A stretch of 35,580 nt of DNA from an uncultured Pseudomonadota bacterium (lineage in GTDB: Bacteria; Pseudomonadota; Gammaproteobacteria; Methylococcales; Methylomonadaceae), in the NCBI GenBank assembly GCA_903867225.1, contig CAIPQN010000007.1:1-35580 (forward strand), given 5' to 3'. The position numbers and the translations under genes are program-made. Of this stretch, positions 15,533-25,735 are shown in pieces. How positions within the stretch are numbered: the first letter of the stretch is position 1; each line of letters opens with the position of its first letter. A model generated the notes under the pieces. That model was not told the origin of the DNA. It saw only the letters and a list, made by a program, of their open reading frames with translations, and searched no databases.

Positions 15533-15559
15533 GGAGCAAACTCCTCTAGTAGTTTAAAA

Positions 15560-15588
15560 ACTTTATCGTATATCCGTTGGTAATTCAA
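15560..15588 (-). promoter_or_regulatory. Candidate promoter of the cta operon
   Basis: On the minus strand TTGAAT (15588-15583), a 17-bp spacer and TAAAGT (15565-15560) lie about 28 bp before the ctaC start codon. Both hexamers are four-of-six matches, so this is only a reasonable candidate. Confidence 0.35.
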
Positions 15589-15692
15589 AGCGATACAGCA
15601 CATTTTGCTTTGTTCCTTTTACCGAATAATTATTACAAATAATCGGGTTAATTCTAACCTATGAAACACGTCTAAGCTAGTTTGAAACAGCC

Positions 15693-16724
<1,032 letters not shown>

Positions 16725-16726
16725 TT

Positions 16727-17356
16727 ATGAGAATTAAACACTATACCTTATTTGTTTTGTTTCTAGTATGCCTTGGTTTTATGCCGATTTCACACGCCTT
16801 TGCGGGAGAACTATCTGCACCTCAGCAAGCTATTTCAGAAGCGTCTGACAAATTACAACAAAAAATGCAGGATCAAAACTTCCTTAAAGATTTTAATAAA
16901 GTGACCCAATTTGTTGACCAATCAATCAATCCTCATGTAGATTTTGACAAAATTTCTTCATTGGTTTTAGGAAAAGCTTGGAAAACGGCGACACCTGACG
17001 AACAAAAACGTTTCAAAAAGGAATTTCAAACCTTGTTAGTTCGCACTTATTCGCGTGCATTTAGTGAATTCAAAGAATGGTCTGTGCGTTTTTTACCAAG
17101 TGAAATGGAAGACGGGGCAACTAAAGTAGTTGTTAAAACTGAAGTATTACAACCTGGCATTCAACCAATTGCAGTTAATTACAGAATGTATTTGGCAAAT
17201 GGCGATTGGAAAGCTTATGACATCATGATTGAAGGCGTAAGTTTAGTAACAAACTATCGCACAACTTTCAGCGACGAAATTCAAACCAATGGATCACTTA
17301 ATGCAGTGATTGACGGTTTAGCAAAACGTAATGCTGAAGCGTTAAAAAACTCTTGA
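16727..17356 (+). CDS. mlaC: MlaC/Ttg2D-family periplasmic phospholipid-binding protein
   Basis: MlaC proteins shuttle phospholipids between the outer-membrane MlaA complex and the inner-membrane MlaFEDB ABC transporter. The 209-residue protein has a signal peptide (MRIKHYTLFVLFLVCLGF...SHAFA). The MlaC domain follows with NPHVDFDKISSLVLGKAWKTATPDEQKRFKKEFQ-like features, FLPSEMEDGATKVVVKTEV and VNYRMYLANGDWKAYDIMIEGVSLVTNYR. ATG 16727 is preferred over an in-frame ATG at 16691 inside hemB, because only the later start puts a basic N-terminus on the signal peptide. The usual mlaFED and mlaB neighbours are absent and the gene ends in its own terminator. Confidence 0.93.
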   Translation: MRIKHYTLFVLFLVCLGFMPISHAFAGELSAPQQAISEASDKLQQKMQDQNFLKDFNKVTQFVDQSINPHVDFDKISSLVLGKAWKTATPDEQKRFKKEFQTLLVRTYSRAFSEFKEWSVRFLPSEMEDGATKVVVKTEVLQPGIQPIAVNYRMYLANGDWKAYDIMIEGVSLVTNYRTTFSDEIQTNGSLNAVIDGLAKRNAEALKNS

Positions 17357-17379
17357 TTCAAACCAACATTCACCTTTAC

Positions 17380-17410
17380 GGCGCAAAGTTTTAACTTTTG
17401 CGCCTTTTTT
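17380..17410 (+). terminator. Terminator after mlaC, abutting cmoA
   Basis: GGCGCAAA-GTTttAAC-TTTTGCGCC forms a strong stem (17380-17404) ending in a six-T run (17405-17410). The cmoA ATG follows 7 nt later, so the hairpin occupies the place where a cmoA ribosome site should be. Confidence 0.9.
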
Positions 17411-17417
17411 ATATTCA

Positions 17418-18143
17418 ATGACATCAATTAAAGATTCGCTTTACAGCCAACCACTCGGACAAATCAATAGCTTTGCATTTGATGACCACGTTGCAAACGT
17501 TTTTCCCGATATGATTTCACGCTCTGTACCTGGTTATCAAACCATGATTGCCGCAATTGGCTTATTAGCGGGACGTTTCGCAAAACAGAATAGTGTTTGC
17601 TACGATTTGGGTTGTTCATTAGGTGCGGCTTCGTTTTCAATGCGCCAAAATATCCACGTTGAAAATTGCAAAATTATTGCTGTTGATAATTCTTCAGCGA
17701 TGTTGACAAAATTTGAAAGTATTTTAACGCCAGAAAAAACACCGATTGAATTGCAATGTGCTGATATTCGGGATGTAGAAATTAAAAATGCCTCGCTGGT
17801 TGTTTTAAATTTCACATTGCAATTTTTACCTATCGAAGATCGCGCAGAATTATTGGCAAAAATTTACAACGGACTTTTACCAAATGGTGCGTTGATTATT
17901 TCAGAAAAACTCGCTTTTGAAGATTCGCGCCAGCACGAATTGCAAATTGATTTGCATCACGAATTTAAAAAATCACAAGGCTACAGCGATTTAGAAATTA
18001 GCCAAAAACGTACCGCATTAGAAAACGTGCTAATTCCTGAAACATTCGCTACACATCAAAATCGATTGAAATCAGTTGGTTTTGAAAGTGCCGAATTGTG
18101 GTTTCAGTATTTTAATTTTGCTTCATTTATCGCGTTGAAATAA
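17418..18143 (+). CDS. cmoA: Carboxy-S-adenosyl-L-methionine synthase
   Basis: CmoA makes carboxy-SAM from SAM and prephenate, the donor used by CmoB to build the cmo5U wobble base in tRNA. The 241-residue protein lines up with E. coli CmoA from the start (DSLYSQPLGQINSFAFDDHVANVFPDM), has the SAM-binding CYDLGCSLGAASFSMR, NFTLQFLP and KLAFED, and ends WFQYFNFASFIALK. The start is fixed by this alignment, yet no Shine-Dalgarno sequence precedes it; instead a terminator-like hairpin and U-run lie directly upstream. The cmoB start overlaps the stop by one base. Confidence 0.97.
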   Translation: MTSIKDSLYSQPLGQINSFAFDDHVANVFPDMISRSVPGYQTMIAAIGLLAGRFAKQNSVCYDLGCSLGAASFSMRQNIHVENCKIIAVDNSSAMLTKFESILTPEKTPIELQCADIRDVEIKNASLVVLNFTLQFLPIEDRAELLAKIYNGLLPNGALIISEKLAFEDSRQHELQIDLHHEFKKSQGYSDLEISQKRTALENVLIPETFATHQNRLKSVGFESAELWFQYFNFASFIALK

Positions 18144-19117
18144 TGGATTACTCAAATTTATACGAAGATTTAAAAGCTGCCGACGTTGAGTTTTGGGCAG
18201 ATTTATTACCTGAGCAACTCGCAAACGCATTCGATACAACAAAACACGGCGATTTGATTCGTTGGCAAAATCAGCTTGAAGATTTACCAAAAATTTCGCC
18301 ATTGTTTCGTGATATTTCTATCGACACCGTAAAACTAGGAAATGCCGACGAAATTACGCCGCAGTTGCAAAGTGAATTAAAAGAAAAATTGCAGCAATTT
18401 TGCCCGTGGCGCAAAGGTGGTTTTGATATTTTTGGCATTCACATTGATACCGAATGGCGGTCAGATTGGAAATGGCAACGCCTTGAAAACCATATTACGC
18501 CGTTACAAAATCGATTTGTTTTAGATGTTGGTTGCGGCAACGGTTATCATTGTTGGCGAATGCTTGGTGCAGGTGCAAAACGTGTTATTGGCATCGATCC
18601 AATGCTTTTGAACGTAATTCAATTTCAACTTATCAAACAGTTTTACGATAACGCTGCGCCGATTGACGTTTTGCCGCTGGGAATCGAAGCCTTGCCACCA
18701 AAGTTAAATTGTTTTGATACGGTTTTTTCGATGGGTGTTTTATATCATCGTCGTTCACCGCTTGATCACTTATTTGAATTACGCGACTGTTTAAAATCGG
18801 GCGGCGAATTGGTTTTAGAAACGCTGGTGATTGATGGAGAATTAGGTGACACGTTGTTGCCCAAAGACCGTTACGCACAGATGCGAAATGTGTGGTTTTT
18901 ACCTAGCTGTGCGACGTTAGTGAGCTGGTTAAAACGTTGTGGATTTCAAAATGTACGGGTTGTCGATATGACGTTAACGTCAATAGAAGAACAACGCACT
19001 ACAGATTGGATGCGTTTTCATTCCCTTAAAGATTTTTTAGATTCTGAAAATTCTGCGCTAACTTGTGAAGGGTATCCCGCACCGAAACGTGCGATTTTAA
19101 TTGCGAATGCGCCATAA
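18143..19117 (+). CDS. cmoB: tRNA U34 carboxymethyltransferase
   Basis: CmoB transfers the carboxymethyl group from carboxy-SAM to 5-hydroxyuridine-34 of tRNA. The 324-residue protein has a helical N-terminal domain, RKGGFDIFGIHIDTEWRSDWKW-like PWRKGGFDIFGIHIDTEWRS, the Rossmann motif VLDVGCGNGYHCWRMLGAG, IGIDPMLLNVIQF and FDTVFSMGVLYHRRSPLDHL. It is coupled to cmoA by a one-base overlap (TAATG). The stop is one base away from the stop of the convergent HDOD-GGDEF gene, with no room for a terminator between them. Confidence 0.97.
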   Translation: MDYSNLYEDLKAADVEFWADLLPEQLANAFDTTKHGDLIRWQNQLEDLPKISPLFRDISIDTVKLGNADEITPQLQSELKEKLQQFCPWRKGGFDIFGIHIDTEWRSDWKWQRLENHITPLQNRFVLDVGCGNGYHCWRMLGAGAKRVIGIDPMLLNVIQFQLIKQFYDNAAPIDVLPLGIEALPPKLNCFDTVFSMGVLYHRRSPLDHLFELRDCLKSGGELVLETLVIDGELGDTLLPKDRYAQMRNVWFLPSCATLVSWLKRCGFQNVRVVDMTLTSIEEQRTTDWMRFHSLKDFLDSENSALTCEGYPAPKRAILIANAP

Positions 19118-19118
19118 T

Positions 19119-20969
19119 TTAATGCGCGGCAAGTTGTACAGCATTTCGCTTATCTCGTTTCACTTCATACAATGCTTCGTCTGCTAATGTAATCAATTCC
19201 TTTCCACTTAATTTACCATCTATCGAACAAGCCACTCCGATACTGACAGTCATGGGATTTAACAATGCTACATTTTCGACTTGGTTCTTTTCAATCGTTT
19301 GTCTTATTCGTTCTGCTAATAACAATGCTGATTTGCTGTCGGTATTTGGACAAATTACCAAAAATTCTTCCCCGCCTAATCGACATGGGATATCAGTGGC
19401 GCGTGAACATTTTTTCATGAGTGTAGTTGTGTGAATCAGCACTAAATCACCTGCATCGTGACCTAATGAATCATTCACCGATTTAAAATGATCTAAATCC
19501 AGCATCAATACACTCAATGGATTCTTATTGCGATGTGCGCTTGCCCATTCTTGTTCCAAGCGATTCAACGAATAACGTCGATTCGATAAGCCAGTTAATA
19601 CATCGGTATTAGCCATTAATTCTAATCTACGATTAGCAACCGCGAGATCGGCGATATATCTTTGTAATTCTTTACGTTCTTTTTCGACCTCTTTTTGCAG
19701 CTTAATAATCCGCTGTCCTGCACGAATTCGAGTAAGTAATACTTTTAAACTTAATGGCGTGGTCACATAATCATCAATGCCTGCATGAAAAGCTTCAATC
19801 AATTCTTTTTCTTCGTGGGATGAAGTCAGCATTATGATGTAAATTGAACTTCCCCACGTTGATGAATGCAGCATTTTTGATAATTCAATACCGTCCATTG
19901 GCTTCATGTGCCAATTGGTAATAATCAATTCTGGTTTATTTTCTAAGGCGTATTTCAATGCAGAATCACCGTCTTTGCACGCGACTACTTTGTGACCGAC
20001 GGCTGTTAATTGCTTAGATAATCGCGCCAACATCATCACATCATTATCAACAACCAAGATATTTAAAGACGACAAATTATTATGTTCATCTTTGTTTAAT
20101 TCAGGCGACGATTGACGAATATCTGTTTTAACATTGACAAGTTTTCCCCATTTTTGCCATTGTTTAAATATATCTGTTATAAATACTTTTAAGTCGGCTT
20201 CATTAAAATAATGCGCCGATTCAAGCAGCAGTTTTGGCATTAATTCCACACGATAATTTTCATCTGCAATACAATAATTAGCCAATTGAGTGGCGAAATA
20301 CAATTGTTTTGCCAGCTGATTCGCTTTTAAATTTTCGTCATTAGGTTTGAAATAAAGTTTTAAGGCTTCAATATGTACTGATGAAAACCCCCAATCCTCT
20401 AAAAGCATTAAAGTTAACGCATTGTGATTAATCGCAAATTGCTCTTGCTCCAATTTTAATAATTCGTCACCGTCAGCCGCTGCAATACACTCACCATAAC
20501 TTTCTGACCAAGCCGTGGCTAATGCTAAACGTCCAATATCCATCAACAATCCCAGCGTAAATGCTTCTTCGGGACTAATAATGCGCTCGTGTGAACTTAA
20601 CAATGAAATTGCTACGGCGGTTGCTAATGATTTTGACCAATAGGTAGGATAATTAAAATTTGGACAACGGTTGTTGCTGTCATTTCCAACGAGCGAAAGA
20701 CTGAGTGCAAAATTCTTTACCGCAACCATACCAATCATAATAATTGCGTCATTAATGTTGCTGATGGGGGTATGTGCGCCATTTGCAGCGGAATTTGAAA
20801 ATTGTAAAATTCGCCCACTTAATGCAGGATCCAGTTTAATCAACTGTGAAACTTGCTCAATTTTGACATCGTCACGTTGCAACAACCGCATTATTTCTAA
20901 AGCAGTACCAGACGGTGAAGGTAATCGATTCGATGTTTTCAATTCATGGAAATTAAATTTTTGTGTCAT
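19119..20969 (-). CDS. HDOD / pseudo-receiver / GGDEF signalling protein
   Basis: This 616-residue cytoplasmic protein has three domains. An HDOD domain (about 10-215) carries LLQRDDVKIEQVSQLIKLDPALSGRILQ. A CheY-like receiver (about 292-412) follows. A coiled-coil linker (about 412-445) leads to a diguanylate cyclase domain (about 445-612) with intact active site RLGGEEF and an RxxD product-inhibition site (RATD) five residues before GGEEF. The receiver lacks key residues: the phospho-acceptor Asp is Asn352 (LIITNWHMKPMDG), the conserved Lys is Thr404 (DDYVTTP), and the acidic pair is Asp-Asn (VVDND). It is therefore probably not phosphorylated in the usual way. It likely makes c-di-GMP under control of the HDOD domain or of protein contacts. 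No histidine kinase is nearby. Confidence 0.93.
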   Translation of the reverse strand: MTQKFNFHELKTSNRLPSPSGTALEIMRLLQRDDVKIEQVSQLIKLDPALSGRILQFSNSAANGAHTPISNINDAIIMIGMVAVKNFALSLSLVGNDSNNRCPNFNYPTYWSKSLATAVAISLLSSHERIISPEEAFTLGLLMDIGRLALATAWSESYGECIAAADGDELLKLEQEQFAINHNALTLMLLEDWGFSSVHIEALKLYFKPNDENLKANQLAKQLYFATQLANYCIADENYRVELMPKLLLESAHYFNEADLKVFITDIFKQWQKWGKLVNVKTDIRQSSPELNKDEHNNLSSLNILVVDNDVMMLARLSKQLTAVGHKVVACKDGDSALKYALENKPELIITNWHMKPMDGIELSKMLHSSTWGSSIYIIMLTSSHEEKELIEAFHAGIDDYVTTPLSLKVLLTRIRAGQRIIKLQKEVEKERKELQRYIADLAVANRRLELMANTDVLTGLSNRRYSLNRLEQEWASAHRNKNPLSVLMLDLDHFKSVNDSLGHDAGDLVLIHTTTLMKKCSRATDIPCRLGGEEFLVICPNTDSKSALLLAERIRQTIEKNQVENVALLNPMTVSIGVACSIDGKLSGKELITLADEALYEVKRDKRNAVQLAAH

Positions 20970-21223
20970 AAATTCGTGGTTTGTAGCAGTTTTTGAGCAT
21001 AATTTGATGTCTTAAGACAAAAAATCGGTATTTTTATTTCTTTTTTATCTACACCTGTTTATAAAACTCAGATGACTATCTGGCGAATAGTGGTGGTATT
21101 TTTAGCTATCGTTTAAGAATTGGCAATTTTATTTTTATATGCTGTAAACAGTTGAAATGAAAATCTTATATGACTCTGTAAATTCAAGACGTTTTCATCG
21201 TGTTTTATGTATGAGATTTACGC

Positions 21224-21252
21224 TGTAACTAATACCGTAGACGGTATATAAT
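21224..21252 (+). promoter_or_regulatory. secA promoter with overlapping palindromic operator
   Basis: A consensus -10 TATAAT lies at 21247-21252, with a weak -35 TGTAAC (21224-21229) at 17 bp. A perfect inverted repeat ATACCGT-ag-ACGGTAT (21232-21247) fills the spacer and touches the -10, a classic repressor-site position. The promoter is likely; the regulator is unknown. Confidence 0.6.
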
Positions 21253-21258
21253 CCCACG

Positions 21259-21285
21259 CTTTCACTAAACTTTCACTAAATTCAC
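21259..21285 (+). repeat. 11-bp tandem repeat in the secA leader
   Basis: CTTTCACTAAA occurs twice without a gap (21259-21269, 21270-21280), followed by a partial third unit TTCAC (21281-21285). It starts just after the -10 box, so it covers the likely transcription start and leader up to the ribosome site (GGAAAAAG). The unit is one base away from the CTGTCACTAAA unit of the Pho box at 2229-2239. Confidence 0.8.
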
Positions 21286-21297
21286 ATTGGAAAAAGT

Positions 21298-23997
21298 ATG
21301 CTCGGCAAACTCGTCAAATTAGTCATAGGTAGCCGCAATGACAGGCTGATTAAGAAAAAAATAGCGTTGGTTAAAAAGGTCAATGCACTGTCTTCAGAAT
21401 ACGAAAAACTATCTGACGAAGCGTTGCAAGCAAAAACGCAAGAATTTCGTGAACGCTTAGAACAAGGTGAAAAATTAAATCATTTATTACCCGAAGCCTT
21501 TGCGACAGTGCGTGAAGCATCAACTCGTGTATTTGATATGCGCCATTTTGATGTTCAGTTAATTGGTGGCATGATTTTGCACAGTGGCAAAATCGCGGAA
21601 ATGAAAACAGGCGAAGGCAAAACGTTAATGTCTACGCTTGCTGCCTATTTAAATGCCCTTCCCGCTCGCGGTGTGCATATTGTCACCGTCAATGATTATC
21701 TAGCGAAACGTGATTCAGAAACCATGAGCAAACTGTATAGTTTTCTCGGTATGAGTACAGGTGTAATTCTTTCGCAAATGGAAGCACCAGATCGTCGTCT
21801 TGCTTACGCTTGCGATATTACTTACGGTACAAATAACGAGTTCGGTTTCGATTATTTACGCGATAACATGGCGTTTACGCTTGAGCATAAAGTACAACGT
21901 GATTTGCATTTTGCTATCGTTGATGAAGTCGATTCAATTTTAATTGATGAAGCCAGAACACCTTTGATTATTTCGGGTCCAACTGACGACACCAGTGATA
22001 TTTATTTGCGCGTAAATGTGATTGTGCCGTTATTGACGAAACAACTTAAAGAAGATGGTGAAGGCGATTATTCAGTTGATGAAAAAACGAAACAAATTCA
22101 CCTCACCGAGACAGGTCACGAAAACATTGAGAAATTGATGATTGAACATGGTTTGTTAGCAGAAGGTACGAGTTTGTACGACGCTACAAATTTACGTTTA
22201 ATGCACTACATGAGTGCCGCATTACGAGCATTTGCACTGTTCAGACGTGATGTTGAATATATTGTAAAAGACGATCAAGTCGTTATCGTAGACGAGTTTA
22301 CGGGTCGTACTATGTCGGGTCGCCGCTGGTCAGAAGGCTTGCATCAAGCAATTGAAGCGAAAGAAGGCGTGCCAATTCAAAATGAAAATCAAACCCTCGC
22401 TTCAATTACTTTTCAAAACTATTTCCGTTTGTATGAAAAATTATCAGGTATGACGGGAACAGCAGACACCGAAGCCTTTGAATTAAACAAAATTTATGGC
22501 TTAGAAGTTGTCGTTATTCCAACGCATCGTAATATGGTTCGTCGTGATTTAGGTGATGTCATTTTCTTAACTTCTGCTGAAAAATATGAAGCAGTAGCTA
22601 ATGACGTTAAAGAGTGTGTGAGTCGTGGGCAACCTGTTTTAGTAGGAACTACATCGATTGAAAACTCTGAATTGCTGTCAGGTATTTTGACAAAACAGGG
22701 TATTAAACATGAAGTTTTAAACGCTAAACAACATGAACGTGAAGCGCATATTATTGAACAAGCAGGTCAACCGTATGCAGTGACCATTGCCACAAATATG
22801 GCGGGACGTGGAACAGATATTGTTTTAGGTGGAAATTTAGAAGCCGAGTTACATGCACTTGATTCAGATGCAACACAGGCGCAAAAAGATAAAATTAAAG
22901 GTGCGTGGTTAGATCGTCATAATGCGGTTGTAGCAAGTGGTGGTTTACACGTTATTGGTTCAGAACGCCATGAATCACGCCGAATCGACAACCAATTACG
23001 CGGACGATCAGGTCGTCAAGGCGATCCAGGTTCAAGTCGATTTTTCTTATCGTTAGAAGACGATTTAATGCGAATTTTCGCGTCGGAGCGTGTTTCGGGG
23101 TTAATGCAAAAATTAGGCATGGGCAACGGCGAAGCTATTGAACATCCTTGGGTGACACGTTCAATTGAAAACGCACAACGCAAAGTCGAAGCACATAATT
23201 TTAATATCCGTAAAGAAATTTTAGCGTATGACGACGTGGCAAATGATCAAAGAAAAGTCATTTACACGCAACGTAGCGATATTATGGCAGCAGATGACAT
23301 TTCAGAAATCATCACTGCAATTCGTGAAGATGTAGTCAATGATATGATTACGCTCTATATTCCAGCCAAAACAATGGCTGACCAATGGAATATCGCTGGC
23401 TTAGAAGAGCATTTACGCCTTGAGTTCGGTGTTGAGATTGCGGTACAAAATCTGCTTAATGAAGATAAGAAACTACAAGAAGAAGGTTTGCGTCAAAAAA
23501 TAATCCAGATTTTGGAAGAAAATCACGCTGAAAAAGAAGTTAGAATTGGCGCGGATACATTACGAAATGTTGAAAAAACCTTTATGTTGCGTGCCTTAGA
23601 TCACAACTGGAAAGAACATTTAGCGGCAATGGATTATTTACGTCAAGGCATTCATTTCCGTGGTTATGCACAAAAAGATCCAAAGCAAGAATATAAACGT
23701 GAAGCCTTTGATATGTTCACCCATTTGCTTGAAACAATTAAATTTGAAGTGGTTGGTTTATTATTCAAAATTCCTTTGGAACAAAGTGCTTTCGATCGTG
23801 AATTAGATGAAGAATTCGCAATACCAACAGGCACAATCGAACACGATAGCGAACACTTATCCGCTATTGCGGATACCGAAGAACCAACATTTGTTGAAAT
23901 GCCCACGAGTTTGACGCAAGACAGCATTGGGCGAAATGATGCTTGCCCGTGCGGTTCAGGCTTGAAATATAAACACTGTCACGGAAAATTGGTCTAA
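21298..23997 (+). CDS. secA: Protein translocase ATPase SecA
   Basis: This is the motor that drives unfolded preproteins through SecYEG. The 899-residue protein is full-length, with [16 protein letters not shown] at the start, Walker [10 protein letters not shown], the DEVD box [60 protein letters not shown] and a C-terminal SEC-C zinc motif [13 protein letters not shown] that binds SecB and phospholipid. GGAAAAAG precedes the ATG. The upstream region has an operator-like palindrome and tandem repeats, and no SecM-like leader gene is apparent. pilM follows after 55 bp on the same strand. Confidence 0.98.
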   Translation: MLGKLVKLVIGSRNDRLIKKKIALVKKVNALSSEYEKLSDEALQAKTQEFRERLEQGEKLNHLLPEAFATVREASTRVFDMRHFDVQLIGGMILHSGKIAEMKTGEGKTLMSTLAAYLNALPARGVHIVTVNDYLAKRDSETMSKLYSFLGMSTGVILSQMEAPDRRLAYACDITYGTNNEFGFDYLRDNMAFTLEHKVQRDLHFAIVDEVDSILIDEARTPLIISGPTDDTSDIYLRVNVIVPLLTKQLKEDGEGDYSVDEKTKQIHLTETGHENIEKLMIEHGLLAEGTSLYDATNLRLMHYMSAALRAFALFRRDVEYIVKDDQVVIVDEFTGRTMSGRRWSEGLHQAIEAKEGVPIQNENQTLASITFQNYFRLYEKLSGMTGTADTEAFELNKIYGLEVVVIPTHRNMVRRDLGDVIFLTSAEKYEAVANDVKECVSRGQPVLVGTTSIENSELLSGILTKQGIKHEVLNAKQHEREAHIIEQAGQPYAVTIATNMAGRGTDIVLGGNLEAELHALDSDATQAQKDKIKGAWLDRHNAVVASGGLHVIGSERHESRRIDNQLRGRSGRQGDPGSSRFFLSLEDDLMRIFASERVSGLMQKLGMGNGEAIEHPWVTRSIENAQRKVEAHNFNIRKEILAYDDVANDQRKVIYTQRSDIMAADDISEIITAIREDVVNDMITLYIPAKTMADQWNIAGLEEHLRLEFGVEIAVQNLLNEDKKLQEEGLRQKIIQILEENHAEKEVRIGADTLRNVEKTFMLRALDHNWKEHLAAMDYLRQGIHFRGYAQKDPKQEYKREAFDMFTHLLETIKFEVVGLLFKIPLEQSAFDRELDEEFAIPTGTIEHDSEHLSAIADTEEPTFVEMPTSLTQDSIGRNDACPCGSGLKYKHCHGKLV

Positions 23998-24052
23998 CGC
24001 ATTTTTGTTTTTAAGCCAATTTAATGATGATTTCTCTTACTTTTAAAAAATC

Positions 24053-25168
24053 ATGAATTGGCTAAAAAATAAACTCAATTTTAATCTGGATTTAAATTTG
24101 CGCTTCGTGGGTTTTGGACAAAAACCTACAGCCGTTTTAGGTATCGATATTACTACGACTGTCGTAAAACTATTGGAACTTAGCAAGCAAGGCAATCATT
24201 ACAAAGTTGAAAGTTATATGGTTGCGCCATTACCTCGCGATGCGGTAATAGATAAGCATATTGCAAATGTCGATTTTATTGGTGAGGCAATTAAAAAAGT
24301 AGTTAAGCGTTCGGGAACAAAATTAACACAAGCGGCAGTTGCGGTTGGTGGATCATCAGTAATTACCAAATTGATTACGTTACCTGATGGATTGACAGAC
24401 GATGAAATGGTTGAACAAATCATGATCGATGCTGAACAATACATTCCTTACGGTATTGATGAAGTTAATTTTGATTTTGAGGTTCAAGGTAAAAACGAGA
24501 TTGATTCTAATCGAGTAAATGTGTTGCTTGCAGCCTCTCGAAAAGAAAATGTAGAAGAGCGTATTGCTGCGCTGAAAATTGCAGGATTGAAAGCAAAAAT
24601 AGTCGATATTGAAGCCTTTGCCATTGAAAATGCGTTTGTTTTACTCGCTAATCAGTTGCCTTATTCTGTCGAAGACAAAACTATCGTCATAATTGAAATC
24701 GGGGCAAATTTAACGACGTTGCATGTACTTTACAATTCTCGGGCGATTTATACACGAGAACAAAATTTTGGTGGCAAGCAACTTACCGAAGAAATTCAGC
24801 GGGCTTATGGATTAACTTACGACGAGGCAGGGGTAACAAAGAAATTAGGCGGATTACCCGATAATTATGAAAGTGATGTTCTTGATCCATTCAAGCGCAG
24901 CATGGTTCAACAGATTCAGCGTGCAATACAATTTTTTCTTGCATCAAATGCAAGTCGTCCGATTGATTGCATCATTCTCGCAGGCGGCTGTGCGGCAATT
25001 ACGGGAGTCGATAAATTAGTTTCGCAAGCCGTGGGTGTAGAAACATACATTGCAAATCCTTTTCTGGATATGGAACTGTCATCTCGTGTAACTCCAAAGA
25101 ATTTAGAGAAAGATGCACCGTCAATGTTAATCGCCTGCGGTTTGGCATTACGGAGTTTTGACGAATGA
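24053..25168 (+). CDS. pilM: Type IV pilus assembly protein PilM
   Basis: PilM is an actin-like cytoplasmic ATP-binding protein that docks on the N-terminus of PilN and links the pilus motor to the PilNOP ring. The 371-residue protein has VLGIDITTTVVKLLEL (first phosphate loop), AVAVGGSSVITKLITLP, IVIIEIGANLTTLHVL (second phosphate loop) and CIILAGGCAAITGVDKLVSQ. The last four bases overlap the pilN start (ATGA). It heads the run pilM-N-O-P-Q, aroK, aroB, damX. Confidence 0.96.
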   Translation: MNWLKNKLNFNLDLNLRFVGFGQKPTAVLGIDITTTVVKLLELSKQGNHYKVESYMVAPLPRDAVIDKHIANVDFIGEAIKKVVKRSGTKLTQAAVAVGGSSVITKLITLPDGLTDDEMVEQIMIDAEQYIPYGIDEVNFDFEVQGKNEIDSNRVNVLLAASRKENVEERIAALKIAGLKAKIVDIEAFAIENAFVLLANQLPYSVEDKTIVIIEIGANLTTLHVLYNSRAIYTREQNFGGKQLTEEIQRAYGLTYDEAGVTKKLGGLPDNYESDVLDPFKRSMVQQIQRAIQFFLASNASRPIDCIILAGGCAAITGVDKLVSQAVGVETYIANPFLDMELSSRVTPKNLEKDAPSMLIACGLALRSFDE

Positions 25169-25734
25169 TAAAAATTAACTTGTTACCGTGGCGAGAAGAA
25201 TTACGGAAAGAAAAACAACAAGCATTTATTAATTCAATCAGTATTGCAATCGGTTTAACCGTATGTATTTTGGGTGCGATTCATATTCATATTTCTAATC
25301 AGCAAGAATATCAAGCTCAACGAAATAAAATGCTGCAAGACGAAATTACGATGTTAGACCAAAAAATTGCCAACATTAAAAGTGTAGAAGTACAAAAAAC
25401 GCGCTTAATCAACAAAATTACGGTTATTCACAATTTGCAACGCTCACGCCCAGAAATTGTTCATTTATTTAATGAAATTCCTCGTGTGACACCTGAAGGA
25501 TTATTTATAACCAAATTAACGCGCACGGGACGTGATTTAGTTTTTGAAGGCAAAGCACAATCTAATTCCTTGGTTTCGGCATTTATGAGTACCATTGCAA
25601 ATTCTCAATGGTTACAAACGCCTTCTTTAGATGTTATTGCCCAAGATAAATTAGCAACAGATAAATCGAGTAGCGGGAAAATGAATGATTTTACTTTGCG
25701 AACAAAACAACGTGATTTGCCTGACGTGAAATAA
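25165..25734 (+). CDS. pilN: Type IV pilus assembly protein PilN
   Basis: This 189-residue inner-membrane protein starts with the highly conserved PilM-binding peptide MIKINLLPWREELR, followed by one membrane helix (about residues 22-42), a coiled-coil (about 48-85) and a small ferredoxin-like periplasmic domain. It forms a heterodimer with PilO in the alignment subcomplex. It overlaps pilM by 4 bp, and pilO begins 1 bp after its stop. Confidence 0.96.
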   Translation: MIKINLLPWREELRKEKQQAFINSISIAIGLTVCILGAIHIHISNQQEYQAQRNKMLQDEITMLDQKIANIKSVEVQKTRLINKITVIHNLQRSRPEIVHLFNEIPRVTPEGLFITKLTRTGRDLVFEGKAQSNSLVSAFMSTIANSQWLQTPSLDVIAQDKLATDKSSSGKMNDFTLRTKQRDLPDVK

Positions 25735-25735
25735 T

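Larger units (their letters stand above)
20970..21297. other. 328-bp AT-rich divergent spacer between the HDOD-GGDEF gene and secA
   Basis: No convincing gene is seen here. It holds a 12-bp perfect palindrome TGTCTTAAGACA (21008-21019) just upstream of the minus-strand gene, a long AT-rich centre, and the secA promoter region at the right end. I found no reading frame resembling SecM. Two very short frames (21072-21116 and 21208-21252) lack ribosome sites. Confidence 0.6.

Noticed and set aside
15660-15692. Possible terminator after hemB
   Set aside because: The best pairing (AAGGCTGTTT with AAACTAGCTT) needs bulges and has no T-run.
21008-21019. Palindrome TGTCTTAAGACA upstream of the HDOD-GGDEF gene
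   Set aside because: A perfect 12-mer but not matched to a known operator I can name and no promoter hexamers at fitting distance; noted only within the spacer entry.
21072-21116. 14-codon hydrophobic frame upstream of secA (begins MTIWRIVVV), considered as a SecM-like leader
   Set aside because: No ribosome site, far upstream of the probable secA promoter, no arrest motif; likely chance.
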